Shown here in pieces: positions 1-7,798 of a stretch of DNA of 60,149 bases. A program made the position numbers and the translations under genes. Position 1 is the stretch's first letter, and the number at the start of each line of letters is the position of its first letter. The notes beneath the pieces were generated by a model. The model was not told the DNA's origin. It did not search any database and worked only from the letters and a program-made list of their open reading frames with translations. Source of the stretch: Arthrobacter sp. H20 (lineage in GTDB: Bacteria; Actinomycetota; Actinomycetes; Actinomycetales; Micrococcaceae); contig NZ_KI914752.1 of assembly GCF_000520515.1 (NCBI RefSeq), positions 2,950 through 63,098 of the forward strand. The letters run 5' to 3'.

Positions 1-555
1 TCGGTCGCGGCGCAAGCCGAGATGTGGACCGACACGCTACCGGCAGATTGGGACCGGCTCGGCCAACCGTTCGACCGGTGGCTGCTCGAGTGCGCCCTGG
101 AGGTGTGCCAGGTGCGCGGAGCAGTGGGTCGAAGATCCGAGTGCGACGTGCTGGTGCACTCCGACCTGCACTACCTGAACATCCTCCCCCGGATGGCCTC
201 CACGGGAGCCATCGCCGAGCCCACCGCTGCCAGCTATCTGGCGATCGACCCGAAACCGGTCATCGGCGACGCCGAGTTCGCCGTCGCCCCCATGCTGTGG
301 AACAGGATCCGTGACCTGTTTCCCGGTGATCCGGCAGGCCACTTGAGGCAGAGATGCTCTGACCTTGCCGCGGCTGCAGGCCTCGATCCGCTCCTGGCCA
401 GGGACTGGTCGGTGGTCCGGGAGGTCCAGAACGCGCTCACGGCCGTGGAGGCCGGAAATCGGGACGCTGCCCAGCGTTCCCTGTGGGTGGCGAGCACACT
501 CCTGCGTCGGACTCTGCCCGAGCTGCCGCCACCAGCGAACCTGGTGCTGCCCTGA
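1..555 (+). CDS. Aminoglycoside/hydroxyurea phosphotransferase-like kinase (APH(6) family), 5'-truncated by window edge
   Basis: The frame is open from base 1, so the true start lies upstream and only the C-terminal part is visible. The motif HSDLHYLNIL matches the kinase catalytic loop HxDxxxxN. The later IDPKPVIGDAEF fits the IDPKP metal-binding segment typical of APH(6)/hydroxyurea kinases, which phosphorylate small hydroxylated substrates with ATP. The protein ends at a TGA, about 25 bp before the convergent TauE/SafE gene. Chromosomal relatives in soil actinobacteria are common and the natural substrate is usually unknown, so resistance is only a possibility. Family assignment is fairly secure; substrate is not. 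Confidence 0.75.
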   Translation, partial: SVAAQAEMWTDTLPADWDRLGQPFDRWLLECALEVCQVRGAVGRRSECDVLVHSDLHYLNILPRMASTGAIAEPTAASYLAIDPKPVIGDAEFAVAPMLWNRIRDLFPGDPAGHLRQRCSDLAAAAGLDPLLARDWSVVREVQNALTAVEAGNRDAAQRSLWVASTLLRRTLPELPPPANLVLP

Positions 556-580
556 GCCTGAATTCAGGGTTGGGCGTGAG

Positions 581-1384
581 CTAGATCATCGGTTGGATAT
601 TCTCGATCCATATGTCATAGCCGAGTTTGGCAACCAGAGCAGCGACAACCACCAGGAAGACGATCCTGATGAACCTGCTGCCCTGGGTGATGGCCATTCG
701 GGAGCCCACGTAACCGCCAGCCATATTGGCGAGGCCAAGCACAAGGCCCAACCCCCAGAGCAGGGAACCGTTCGGCAGGAAGAACATCAGGGCACCAAAG
801 TTGGTAGCGAGGTTGACGATCTTTGATTTGGCGCTCGCATCCAGGAAGCTGTAGCCCAGGAGTGTCACCATGGCGATGATCAGGAAGGACCCGGTGCCCG
901 GACCGATCAGCCCGTCATAGAACCCGATCACCAGCCCTATCGCAGCGGCCGTCCCGTAGTGTCTCCGGCCGGAATGACGCAGGTGCGTCAACGTGCCCAC
1001 TGTGGGGCGGAAGGCGGTGAACACGGCCACCGAGATAAGGGCCATCACAATGATCGGTTTGAAGACCGACGAGGGCAACGACGTCGCAATGATCGCACCT
1101 CCGAAGCCACCGACAAGGGCGATCCCGGCCATCGGCAATGCTGTTTTGAGATCCGGTTTGGCACGCCGATAGTAGGTGATGGCACTCGTCGTGGTCCCGA
1201 AGATCGAGCCCATCTTGTTGGTGGCCAGTGCCTGCACCGGGGTGATCCCGGGTACCAGCAGGAGGGCGGGCAGCTGGAGCAGGCCGCCCCCGCCGACTAC
1301 CGCATCCACCCAACCCGCAGCAAACCCCGCGGCAAGCACCAGCACCAGGGTGGCGAGCTGAATCTCCTCCAGCCCGGAATACAC
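581..1384 (-). CDS. TauE/SafE (TSUP) family sulfite/organosulfur exporter-like membrane protein
   Basis: 267 residues, almost entirely hydrophobic, with about eight predicted membrane spans. The N-terminal GFAAGWVDAVVGGGGLLQLP and the mid-protein GFYDGLIGPGTGSFL are the paired half-repeat signatures of the TSUP/TauE-SafE family. Members move sulfite, sulfoacetate, taurine-derived or other small anions across the membrane. The predicted start is GTG, nine bases after the proS stop, so it is probably the last gene of the proS transcription unit. Nothing adjacent belongs to sulfur metabolism, so the substrate is undetermined. Confidence 0.85.
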   Translation of the reverse strand: MYSGLEEIQLATLVLVLAAGFAAGWVDAVVGGGGLLQLPALLLVPGITPVQALATNKMGSIFGTTTSAITYYRRAKPDLKTALPMAGIALVGGFGGAIIATSLPSSVFKPIIVMALISVAVFTAFRPTVGTLTHLRHSGRRHYGTAAAIGLVIGFYDGLIGPGTGSFLIIAMVTLLGYSFLDASAKSKIVNLATNFGALMFFLPNGSLLWGLGLVLGLANMAGGYVGSRMAITQGSRFIRIVFLVVVAALVAKLGYDIWIENIQPMI

Positions 1385-1393
1385 CCTGTCCCG

Positions 1394-3193
1394 CTACGCG
1401 GTGACTAGACGGCTAAGGTACTCAACTACCTCTGCCACTGCAACGTTCTGCGCCTCTCCACTGCGGCGGTCCTTGACCTCCACTACGCCATCGGCCAGAC
1501 CGCGCCCGACGACGACGATGGTCGGCACACCAATCAACTCGGCGTCGCCGAACTTCACCCCGGGAGATACCTTGAGGCGGTCGTCATACATCACGTCCAG
1601 CCCGGCCGCGGCAAGATCTTCGGCGAGCTTGTTGGCAGCGGCAAATATTTCCTCGCCCTTGCCCGTGGCGACCAGGTGAATATCGGCGGGGGCAACATTC
1701 CGTGGCCAGATGATGCCTTTATCGTCCCGGTTCGACTCGGCCAATGCAGCAATCGCGCGGGTTACCCCAACCCCATACGAGCCCATGGTCACTGTAGCGA
1801 GTTTGCCATTCTGGTCGAGGACCTTCAGGTTCAACGCTTCGGCGTATTTACGGCCCAGCTGGAAGATGTGTCCCATTTCGATGCCACGCGCCGCCTTCAG
1901 CGGACCGGAACCATCAGGTGCTTCGTCGCCGTCACGCACCTCGACACACTCGATCACCCCATCCCAGGAGAAATCACGGGCTGCCACGAGACCGAAGACG
2001 TGTTTTCCGGAGACGTTGGCCCCGGTGATCCAGGACGTCCCGGAGACCACCCGCGGGTCCACCAGGTAGGGAATCCCAGTTGATGCTTCGGCGCCAAGGA
2101 CTGGCGCATCAAGGCTTAGCCCCGGGCCAATGTAGCCCTTGACCAATCCTGGATGCTTCCTCAGGTCTTCGTCCGAGGCCGGCTCCACCATCACTTCGCC
2201 ACCGACCTCAAGGTGCGGCGCAAGGTTGGCTTCGATGCGCTTCAGGTCCACGGTGCGGTCACCTGGCAGGCCGATGATCACCAGGCGACGCTCGCCTGTT
2301 GACAGGACCGCAACCAGGACTACGTTCTTGAGGGTGTCAGCTGCGGTCCACTGACCGCTCTCGCGGGCATTGACCTCGTTGGCGTGGCTGACCAGTGTGT
2401 CGATGGTCGGGGTATTGGGGGTGTCCTTGATTTCCGCAGGGGCGGCACCGGTGAAGTCGATCTCCTGCGGCACGACAGTGGTGACCGCTTCAACGTTAGC
2501 TGTATAGCCGCCCTCGGAGGCGACGAAGGTGTCTTCGCCGATCTCGGAAGGGTGCAGGAACTCTTCGCTCTTTGACCCACCCATGGCGCCGGCCGTGGCG
2601 GCGACGGGGACCACTGTCAGGCCAAGACGCTCGAAGATCCGCAGGTACGCGGCACGGTGGAGCTGGTAGCTACGTTCCAGACCGGCGTCGTCGATGTCGA
2701 AGGAATAGGAATCCTTCATGATGAATTCCCTGCCCCGCAGCAGGCCAGCGCGGGGCCGGGCCTCGTCACGGTACTTGGACTGGATCTGGAACAGGCTCAG
2801 CGGAAGGTCCTTGTACGAGTTATACAGGTCCTTGACCAGGAGGGTGAACATCTCCTCGTGGGTCGGCGCCAAAAGGTAGTCGGCACCCTTGCGGTCCTGC
2901 AGGCGGAAAATTCCGTCGCCGTACTCGGTCCACCGGTTTGTGGCCTCATAGGGCTCTTTGGGGAGCAACGCAGGGAAGTGCACCTCCTGCGCGCCGATGG
3001 CGGCCATCTCCTCGCGGATGATGGTCTCCACCTTGCCAAGTACCCGCAGGCCCAGCGGCAGCCAGCTATAAATCCCGGGCGCCGCCCTGCGGATGTAGCC
3101 GGCCCGCACCAGGAGCCGGTGGCTGGCCACCTCAGCGTCGGAGGGGTCCTCGCGCAAGGTACGCAGGAAGAGGGTGGAGAGTCGAAGGACCAC
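1394..3193 (-). CDS. proS: Prolyl-tRNA synthetase, bacterial type with editing domain
   Basis: 599 residues with a GTG start, beginning [20 protein letters not shown] as in actinobacterial ProS. It charges tRNA-Pro with proline in the cytoplasm. The class II core is visible ([18 protein letters not shown], then [20 protein letters not shown] and [20 protein letters not shown], motif 2). An inserted YbaK-like editing domain (roughly residues 225-400) should hydrolyse Ala-tRNA-Pro. Motif 3 ([17 protein letters not shown]) and a C-terminal anticodon-binding domain follow. Length is normal for the bacterial type. Two tiny hairpins (3221-3234, 3256-3270) lie in the roughly 100 bp between it and the upstream lipoprotein gene. 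Confidence 0.97.
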   Translation of the reverse strand: MVLRLSTLFLRTLREDPSDAEVASHRLLVRAGYIRRAAPGIYSWLPLGLRVLGKVETIIREEMAAIGAQEVHFPALLPKEPYEATNRWTEYGDGIFRLQDRKGADYLLAPTHEEMFTLLVKDLYNSYKDLPLSLFQIQSKYRDEARPRAGLLRGREFIMKDSYSFDIDDAGLERSYQLHRAAYLRIFERLGLTVVPVAATAGAMGGSKSEEFLHPSEIGEDTFVASEGGYTANVEAVTTVVPQEIDFTGAAPAEIKDTPNTPTIDTLVSHANEVNARESGQWTAADTLKNVVLVAVLSTGERRLVIIGLPGDRTVDLKRIEANLAPHLEVGGEVMVEPASDEDLRKHPGLVKGYIGPGLSLDAPVLGAEASTGIPYLVDPRVVSGTSWITGANVSGKHVFGLVAARDFSWDGVIECVEVRDGDEAPDGSGPLKAARGIEMGHIFQLGRKYAEALNLKVLDQNGKLATVTMGSYGVGVTRAIAALAESNRDDKGIIWPRNVAPADIHLVATGKGEEIFAAANKLAEDLAAAGLDVMYDDRLKVSPGVKFGDAELIGVPTIVVVGRGLADGVVEVKDRRSGEAQNVAVAEVVEYLSRLVTA

Positions 3194-3295
3194 GCGTTAA
3201 AATCCGTTTCTTCAGCACTGACTGCCAAGGCAGTTTTCAATCAGATACCAATCTAGCTGTTTCAGACAGCGGCGGATGACACGGGGCGTTGCCGA

Positions 3296-4105
3296 TCAGC
3301 TCTGCAGGCTGAGTAAAGCCGCGACTGCCGCGTCGACAAGGTCTTCGCCCCTGGCCAGATCCCGGCTGCTGTCCCCGGAACTGCCGACAGTGGCGTTGAT
3401 GGTGGTGGTACCGAGGAGTGCGGTCAAGGAAACCGTCTCTTCAATAGTCCCTGGCACCTGCACCACGGTGCGGACTGCGAAGGTTCTGTCGGCGTCGGTG
3501 GTGGCCGACAGCTCGGTGACAGCCGCCGAAACTACCTCTCCCGCAATGGTCAACTCGAACTCGGAGCACTCCTGAAGCTGGGTCCGGTTGGCCTCAATCT
3601 GCTGCTGGATGAGTCCATCAGATGTCTGACTTGTCAGGCTGAGCGAATCCGGTTGCAGCGATGACGCCCCGGCGAACGTCATTACCGCAAGGCTGGAGTT
3701 GAGACCCGGTTGGGCAATGTCCGTATCCGCAAAGACATTGCATTCTTCAGGAGAGACTGTGAGATCACTGGGTGCTTCGCCCCCTGAAGCGGCGACGAGC
3801 TCACGGATGTCCTCGTCGGTGAGGATGGCGCCGGCGAGGGACTCCCCTTCGTTCACCAGTGTCAGTGCAGTTTCCAGTTCGGCGGGGGTGTACTCGGCGC
3901 CGGACTCGCTGCCCGTCCCAGGATCGTTTCCGGTCACGTCAGTCGGTTCAACGCTGTCAGTCGGTTCAACGCTGTCAGTCGGTTCGGCCGACAGTGTTGC
4001 GGGGGCCGGCAGCTCATCGGTGCCCTGGTTTGCGCTGCACCCGGCGATGACCAGGAGTGTTGCGCCGGACACGGCGGTCGCCCAGCGCACCCTCAGGTTG
4101 CTCAT
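3296..4105 (-). CDS. Putative secreted lipoprotein with Glu-Pro-Thr-Asp-Ser-Val repeat
   Basis: 269 residues. The N-terminus MSNLRVRWATAVSGATLLV followed by IAGCSANQG is a lipoprotein signal peptide with Cys in the lipobox, so the mature protein should be lipid-anchored outside the membrane. A low-complexity linker after the Cys carries repeated TDSVEP units encoded by 18-bp tandem repeats. The remainder is a soluble domain of about 200 residues containing one further Cys pair. I do not recognise a catalytic motif; it resembles uncharacterised Arthrobacter-type lipoproteins. It starts 13 bp after the GNAT gene and has no clear Shine-Dalgarno, suggesting translational coupling or a short operon. 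Confidence 0.8.
   Translation of the reverse strand: MSNLRVRWATAVSGATLLVIAGCSANQGTDELPAPATLSAEPTDSVEPTDSVEPTDVTGNDPGTGSESGAEYTPAELETALTLVNEGESLAGAILTDEDIRELVAASGGEAPSDLTVSPEECNVFADTDIAQPGLNSSLAVMTFAGASSLQPDSLSLTSQTSDGLIQQQIEANRTQLQECSEFELTIAGEVVSAAVTELSATTDADRTFAVRTVVQVPGTIEETVSLTALLGTTTINATVGSSGDSSRDLARGEDLVDAAVAALLSLQS
3938..3986 (-). repeat. 18-bp tandem repeat inside the lipoprotein gene
   Basis: Two perfect copies of gtcagtcggttcaacgct (3938-3955, 3956-3973) are followed by a 13-bp partial copy. In the protein this gives the TDSVEP repeats of the surface linker. The repeat is in frame, so copy-number change would alter only linker length. Confidence 0.9.
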
Positions 4106-4118
4106 GCCGAAGCCGTTC

Positions 4119-4970
4119 TCATAGCAGGACCGTAGCGAAAGTCCCTACTTCACGGAACCCCACCGTGTTGTAGGCGGCCAGAGCCCTGGTGTTGAACGAA
4201 TTGACGTACAGGCTCACTACCGGGGCGCGCCGCTGGGCGGCCAGGACGACAGCGGCAAGGTAGCTCGCGCTGAGCCCCTGACCACGATAGGCAGGGTTCA
4301 TCCACACGCCTTGGATCTGGACCGTCGTCCTCGAGACGGTGCCCAGCTCGGCTTTGAAAATTACCTGGCCGTCGTCGTCGAAATCGGCCAGGGACGCCTG
4401 ACGCCGGACCAATGATGCCACCCGACGCCGGTAGTGTTCGCCGCCGCCAACGAAGGGTGAGTATCCCACCTCTTCCTCGAACATGGCGGCACACGCTGGC
4501 ACTATCACGTCCAGCTCGTCCTCCCTGGTGAAACGGAGGCCAGCAGCTGGTTCCACTAGGGGGTGACCGGTGATGGCCAGCAGCGGCTGGGTGGGCCGCA
4601 CGTCAAACGGCTCAGGGCTGAACTGCTGCAGGGTGGACCAGATGGCAAGCACTGCTTCAGCAGGCCCAAAGATGGAGGAGAATTTACGTCCGGATTGCCC
4701 TAAATGCGTGCCGAGGGCTGCACCGTCAGCCGCTGACACCCCAATCGGCACCAGGTTGACGCCGGCCCAGCATGCGGACACCAGTTCTCCCCCGGCGAAA
4801 ATGCCGATCACTTCTCCACCCTCGTAGGAAGGTGACAGGCCGCGGGATGCTTCGAGGTGCGAGGTGATGAAGACGTTGGCCGTAGGATCACGCTCAACCA
4901 GGCGCGCAAGCGCCTCGTTGTGTTCCTTGTCGAGCGTGACGAACCCGTCGGGCTCGGCTGGACTCGCCAT
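4119..4970 (-). CDS. GNAT N-acetyltransferase with DUF4081 N-terminal domain
   Basis: Start chosen at the ATG giving MASPAEPDGFVTLDKEHNEA (283 residues), because the longer reading frame from 5057 would run back into ispG; that longer start cannot be excluded. The N-terminal half (LARLVERDPTANVFITSHLE) looks like the DUF4081 domain. The C-terminal half carries the acetyl-CoA-binding segment NPAYRGQGLSASYLAAVVL and the typical GNAT ending SLYVNSFNTRALAAYNTVGF. A GNAT in this position right after ispG is conserved in actinobacteria (M. tuberculosis Rv2867c lies next to gcpE). The acceptor substrate is unknown. Confidence 0.88.
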   Translation of the reverse strand: MASPAEPDGFVTLDKEHNEALARLVERDPTANVFITSHLEASRGLSPSYEGGEVIGIFAGGELVSACWAGVNLVPIGVSAADGAALGTHLGQSGRKFSSIFGPAEAVLAIWSTLQQFSPEPFDVRPTQPLLAITGHPLVEPAAGLRFTREDELDVIVPACAAMFEEEVGYSPFVGGGEHYRRRVASLVRRQASLADFDDDGQVIFKAELGTVSRTTVQIQGVWMNPAYRGQGLSASYLAAVVLAAQRRAPVVSLYVNSFNTRALAAYNTVGFREVGTFATVLL

Positions 4971-5010
4971 CCCCGACCGACCCGCTGTGGTGAGTTGCTC
5001 GGCGTGTGAC

Positions 5011-6177
5011 CTAACTGACGGTAACCATGGGGCCACCCTGGCCAGCAGTCTCGCCATCAGCTTCCCCCATCTCCTCGGCTATTCTCATCGCTTCTTCAAT
5101 AAGTGTCTCAACAATCTGGTCTTCCGGAACAGTCTTAATTACCTGTCCCTTGACGAAGATCTGGCCCTTTCCGTTACCTGAGGCAACGCCAAGATCGGCC
5201 TCGCGGGCCTCGCCTGGACCATTCACAACGCAACCCATGACTGCGACGCGCAGTGGGATCTCCATGCCTTCGAGGCCGGCGGTCACCTGCTCGGCCAGCG
5301 TGTAGACGTCCACCTGGGCGCGGCCACAGGAGGGGCAGGACACAATTTCCAGTTTGCGTGGCCGCAGGTTCAGCGACTGCAGGATCTGGGTGCCAACCTT
5401 GACCTCTTCAACGGGCGGTGCTGAGAGCGACACACGGATGGTGTCACCAATGCCCTTGGAGAGCAGGGCGCCAAAGGCAGTAGCAGATTTGATGGTCCCC
5501 TGGAAAGCGGGGCCCGCTTCGGTTACGCCAAGGTGCAGGGGCCAGTCACCGCGCTCAGCCAGCAGCTCGTACGCGCGAACCATGATCACCGGGTCATTGT
5601 GCTTGACAGAGATTTTGAAATCGTGGAAATCGTGTTCCTCGAAGAGGGAGGCTTCCCAGACAGCCGATTCGACAAGCGCCTCAGGGGTAGCTTTCCCGTA
5701 CTTTTCCATCAGACGCGGATCGAGTGACCCGGCGTTGACCCCAATTCGGATCGACGTTCCGGCGTCCTTTGCCGCGGCGGCGATTTCCTTGATCTGGTCG
5801 TCAAACTTACGGATGTTGCCGGGATTGACCCGGACAGCTGCGCAGCCCGCATCGATCGCGGCGAACACGTACTTCGGCTGGAAGTGGATGTCGGCGATGA
5901 CCGGGATCTGCGATTTCCGGGCAATGATCGGCAGGGCTTCGGCGTCGTCGGCTGACGGGCACGCAACGCGCACAATGTCACAGCCGGTGGCGGTCAGTTC
6001 AGCGATCTGCTGAAGGGTGGCATTGATGTCGGTGGTGGGTGTAGTGGTCATGGACTGGATGCTGATGGGCGAGTCCGATCCGACGCCCACTGAGCCCACC
6101 TTGATCTGCCGGGTTTTGCGACGCGGTGCAAGGACGAGCGGCGGGGCTTCTGGCATTCCTAAACTGACCGAGGTCAA
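5011..6177 (-). CDS. ispG: 4-hydroxy-3-methylbut-2-en-1-yl diphosphate synthase (flavodoxin), MEP pathway
   Basis: Converts MEcPP to HMBPP in isoprenoid synthesis, using a [4Fe-4S] cluster. The protein shows the N-terminal TIM barrel ([50 protein letters not shown]) and the cluster cysteines [11 protein letters not shown] and [12 protein letters not shown] place the start at a TTG preceded by GGAGG with a 4-base gap (protein begins with [12 protein letters not shown], 388 residues). The in-frame ATG at 6189 overlaps that Shine-Dalgarno and is less likely. Its pathway partner dxr lies about 4 kb upstream on the same strand. Confidence 0.95.
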   Translation of the reverse strand: MTSVSLGMPEAPPLVLAPRRKTRQIKVGSVGVGSDSPISIQSMTTTPTTDINATLQQIAELTATGCDIVRVACPSADDAEALPIIARKSQIPVIADIHFQPKYVFAAIDAGCAAVRVNPGNIRKFDDQIKEIAAAAKDAGTSIRIGVNAGSLDPRLMEKYGKATPEALVESAVWEASLFEEHDFHDFKISVKHNDPVIMVRAYELLAERGDWPLHLGVTEAGPAFQGTIKSATAFGALLSKGIGDTIRVSLSAPPVEEVKVGTQILQSLNLRPRKLEIVSCPSCGRAQVDVYTLAEQVTAGLEGMEIPLRVAVMGCVVNGPGEAREADLGVASGNGKGQIFVKGQVIKTVPEDQIVETLIEEAMRIAEEMGEADGETAGQGGPMVTVS

Positions 6178-6222
6178 AGGATCCTCCATGTGTAGTTCAT
6201 CGGTTCAACAAATTTAGTCGGC

Positions 6223-6513
6223 TCAGACGTAGTGTGCGAACTGGCCAATGCCGGGCTTCCACTCGGTAGCCTTGACTGCAGCGATAGCACCTTCAAGCGC
6301 GAACGGATCCTGGCGGAGAAGATTATTGAGCGATTGCTCGTCATCGGCTGTGAAGATCAGGAGGGCGCCCGCCCCATCGGCGAATGCGCCGGCAGAGAGC
6401 ACCCGCCCTCCGGTGACCAGGCTGTTGAGCCACTCGCGGTGAGCCGGCCGGTGCTCGTCGCGAAGACCGGAGGTATCAGGGCCATACACATATTCCACTG
6501 CGAAAACACTCAT
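6223..6513 (-). CDS. YciI family protein
   Basis: 96 residues, the usual size for the YciI-like ferredoxin-fold family. The segment RDEHRPAHREWL contains the conserved His/Asp pair that forms the presumed active site, and the rest (GRVLSAGAFADGAGALLIFT) follows the family pattern. Members are small dimeric proteins; a few are dehydrochlorinase-like enzymes but most have no known reaction. A good Shine-Dalgarno (AGGTGG, 5-base gap) precedes the ATG. It sits between ispG and a small membrane protein, probably in the same transcription unit. Confidence 0.88.
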   Translation of the reverse strand: MSVFAVEYVYGPDTSGLRDEHRPAHREWLNSLVTGGRVLSAGAFADGAGALLIFTADDEQSLNNLLRQDPFALEGAIAAVKATEWKPGIGQFAHYV

Positions 6514-6532
6514 GGAACCACCTTATACGGGA

Positions 6533-7039
6533 TTACAGCAGGTACACCGCCGCGGAGGCCGCCACGGCAGCAGCCCACAGCAGGGAGGTCAGGGTTCCAA
6601 TGATGAACCGCTCGGCAACCGCAGGGGTTTCCTTCAGTTCTGCGTATCTGCCAAGACCTTTGATCGCTACCACGTAGGCGATCGCTACCGGTTCATTGGC
6701 GAGGATGGCACCGGCCACCCCTAGACGTTCGAGAATGCCGATGACCAGCCCGCCGCGAAGCACTCCAGGCCGGGGTGCCGGCTGGGACGGCGTTGTGGGT
6801 TCGCGCGCCGGTGGGGCAGGAATCACAATTTCCGGGGCGCGGGTAGCCGACGAGCGCGGCGCTGCGTGCCCGTCGGCTGTTTCATGCCCGTCGGCTGTTT
6901 CATGCTCGTCGGCTGTTTCGTGCTCATCAACTGTTTCGTGCTCATCAACCGAGCGTGCGAGCTTCAGCACACCAATGGTCACCGGCCAGCCAACACCTGC
7001 CGCCACCAGCAGCGTCAGGATTACCCACAGTACGTCCAT
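6533..7039 (-). CDS. Small membrane protein with DEHET hexapeptide repeat
   Basis: 168 residues. The first 30 form one membrane span (VLWVILTLLVAAGVGW). Then come five tandem six-residue units of the type (V/A)D(E/G)HET, rich in His and acidic residues, and a Pro/Ala-rich linker. The C-terminal third is a conserved region (LGRYAELKETPAVAERFIIG) ending in a second span (LLWAAAVAASAAVYLL). Shine-Dalgarno AAGGA lies 6 bases before the ATG. It directly follows the SatD-like regulator gene, and such a two-gene arrangement recurs in actinobacteria. Function unknown; the His-rich linker could bind metal, which is inference only. Confidence 0.8.
   Translation of the reverse strand: MDVLWVILTLLVAAGVGWPVTIGVLKLARSVDEHETVDEHETADEHETADGHETADGHAAPRSSATRAPEIVIPAPPAREPTTPSQPAPRPGVLRGGLVIGILERLGVAGAILANEPVAIAYVVAIKGLGRYAELKETPAVAERFIIGTLTSLLWAAAVAASAAVYLL
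6860..6949 (-). repeat. Five 18-bp tandem repeats coding for the DEHET units
   Basis: Five in-frame units of 18 bp encode VDEHET, VDEHET, ADEHET, ADGHET and ADGHAA. Copies diverge slightly at the DNA level (gtcggctgtttcatgccc versus gtcggctgtttcatgctc), so the array is not freshly expanded throughout. Confidence 0.9.
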
Positions 7040-7095
7040 CTCGGTCCTTGCCTTCCTGTCATTACACCGGGACTCTACAGCGCAGGTCTGACGTT

Positions 7096-7722
7096 TTAGT
7101 CTCGAATGATGGAGTGCGCTGCCACGTCGGCCCTAGGTGAGTCAGCCCGGCGCAGCAGGACCGCCGCAGCGGGCCGGGCAGCCCATTCCTCGACCCACGC
7201 TGAGCGGGCCACTGCCTTGCTGACTGCCTGGGAGGTAACGCCCAGCTGTTTAGCAGCCACCGTCTGACTGCCCCACTTTCCCGGTTCCAGCAGATCCAGG
7301 ATGCGCCATTCGGCCGCTGACCGTTTCGTGACGTGCAACCCGATCAGCATCAGCACCCCCTCGGCTTCGGCGGTCCCCGGACAGCCGTCCACCGCTACGC
7401 TTGCGCGGTCACCGGCTTTTTTGGCGCGTTCGACGGCTGAGCGAGCGGCAACAAACGCAGCTCCCCTGCCTTCCCTGGGGCTGGACGGGAGGGGCAGTTC
7501 GACGTCGCCTACCCCGATTCCGACGTACCAGCCGCGCTCCCGCAGACACCGGAGGGCGACGTCAACCACTGCCTCGGGAGAATCAAGGACGCCCTGCACC
7601 TCATCACCGACCGAACGTTCGAAGGGTACGACGGCGGGCACTGTTCGCAGCAGGTCCAGCAAGCCGGGGACGCCGTCGTCGGCGTGGGAACTGCCCTTCT
7701 GGTCGATCGTCATCACAAACAT
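7096..7722 (-). CDS. SatD-like domain protein with C-terminal helix-turn-helix
   Basis: 208 residues. The N-terminal part (MTIDQKGS, FERSVGDEVQGVLDSPEA, GWYVGIGVGDVELPLP, AAFVAARSAVERAKK) follows the SatD family layout. The C-terminal 70 residues contain a helix-turn-helix (WGSQTVAAKQLGVTSQAVSKAVARS), so this is probably a DNA-binding regulator sensing an unknown signal through the SatD domain. The ATG lies 8 bases after a TATATG -10-like hexamer, implying a nearly leaderless mRNA. Repeats and a palindrome crowd the upstream 65 bp (separate entry). The downstream membrane protein is probably co-transcribed. Confidence 0.75.
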   Translation of the reverse strand: MFVMTIDQKGSSHADDGVPGLLDLLRTVPAVVPFERSVGDEVQGVLDSPEAVVDVALRCLRERGWYVGIGVGDVELPLPSSPREGRGAAFVAARSAVERAKKAGDRASVAVDGCPGTAEAEGVLMLIGLHVTKRSAAEWRILDLLEPGKWGSQTVAAKQLGVTSQAVSKAVARSAWVEEWAARPAAAVLLRRADSPRADVAAHSIIRD

Positions 7723-7726
7723 GGAA

Positions 7727-7787
7727 CAACCATATACGGTTGCAAATCGAATTACAACCTATTTAGTGCTCAAATCGAATTACAACC
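7727..7787 (-). promoter_or_regulatory. Repeat/palindrome array upstream of the SatD-HTH gene (candidate operator)
   Basis: A 16-bp palindrome CAACCATATACGGTTG (7727-7742) lies four bases before the start codon. It is followed by two perfect 17-bp direct repeats caaatcgaattacaacc (7743-7759 and 7771-7787), 28 bp apart. The GGTTG/CAACC boxes therefore alternate in orientation four times. On the coding strand TTGTAA and TATATG could serve as -35 and -10, placing the repeats over the promoter. Autoregulation by the encoded helix-turn-helix protein is the simplest inference. Confidence 0.65.
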
Positions 7788-7798
7788 ATTCTGTCGCG

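Noticed and set aside
1-555. Acquired antibiotic resistance gene
   Set aside because: Only a partial APH(6)-family protein without mobile-element context; such kinases are common intrinsic chromosomal genes.
3938-3986. Short tandem repeat as a possible CRISPR
   Set aside because: Units are directly adjacent with no spacers and lie in frame inside a coding sequence.
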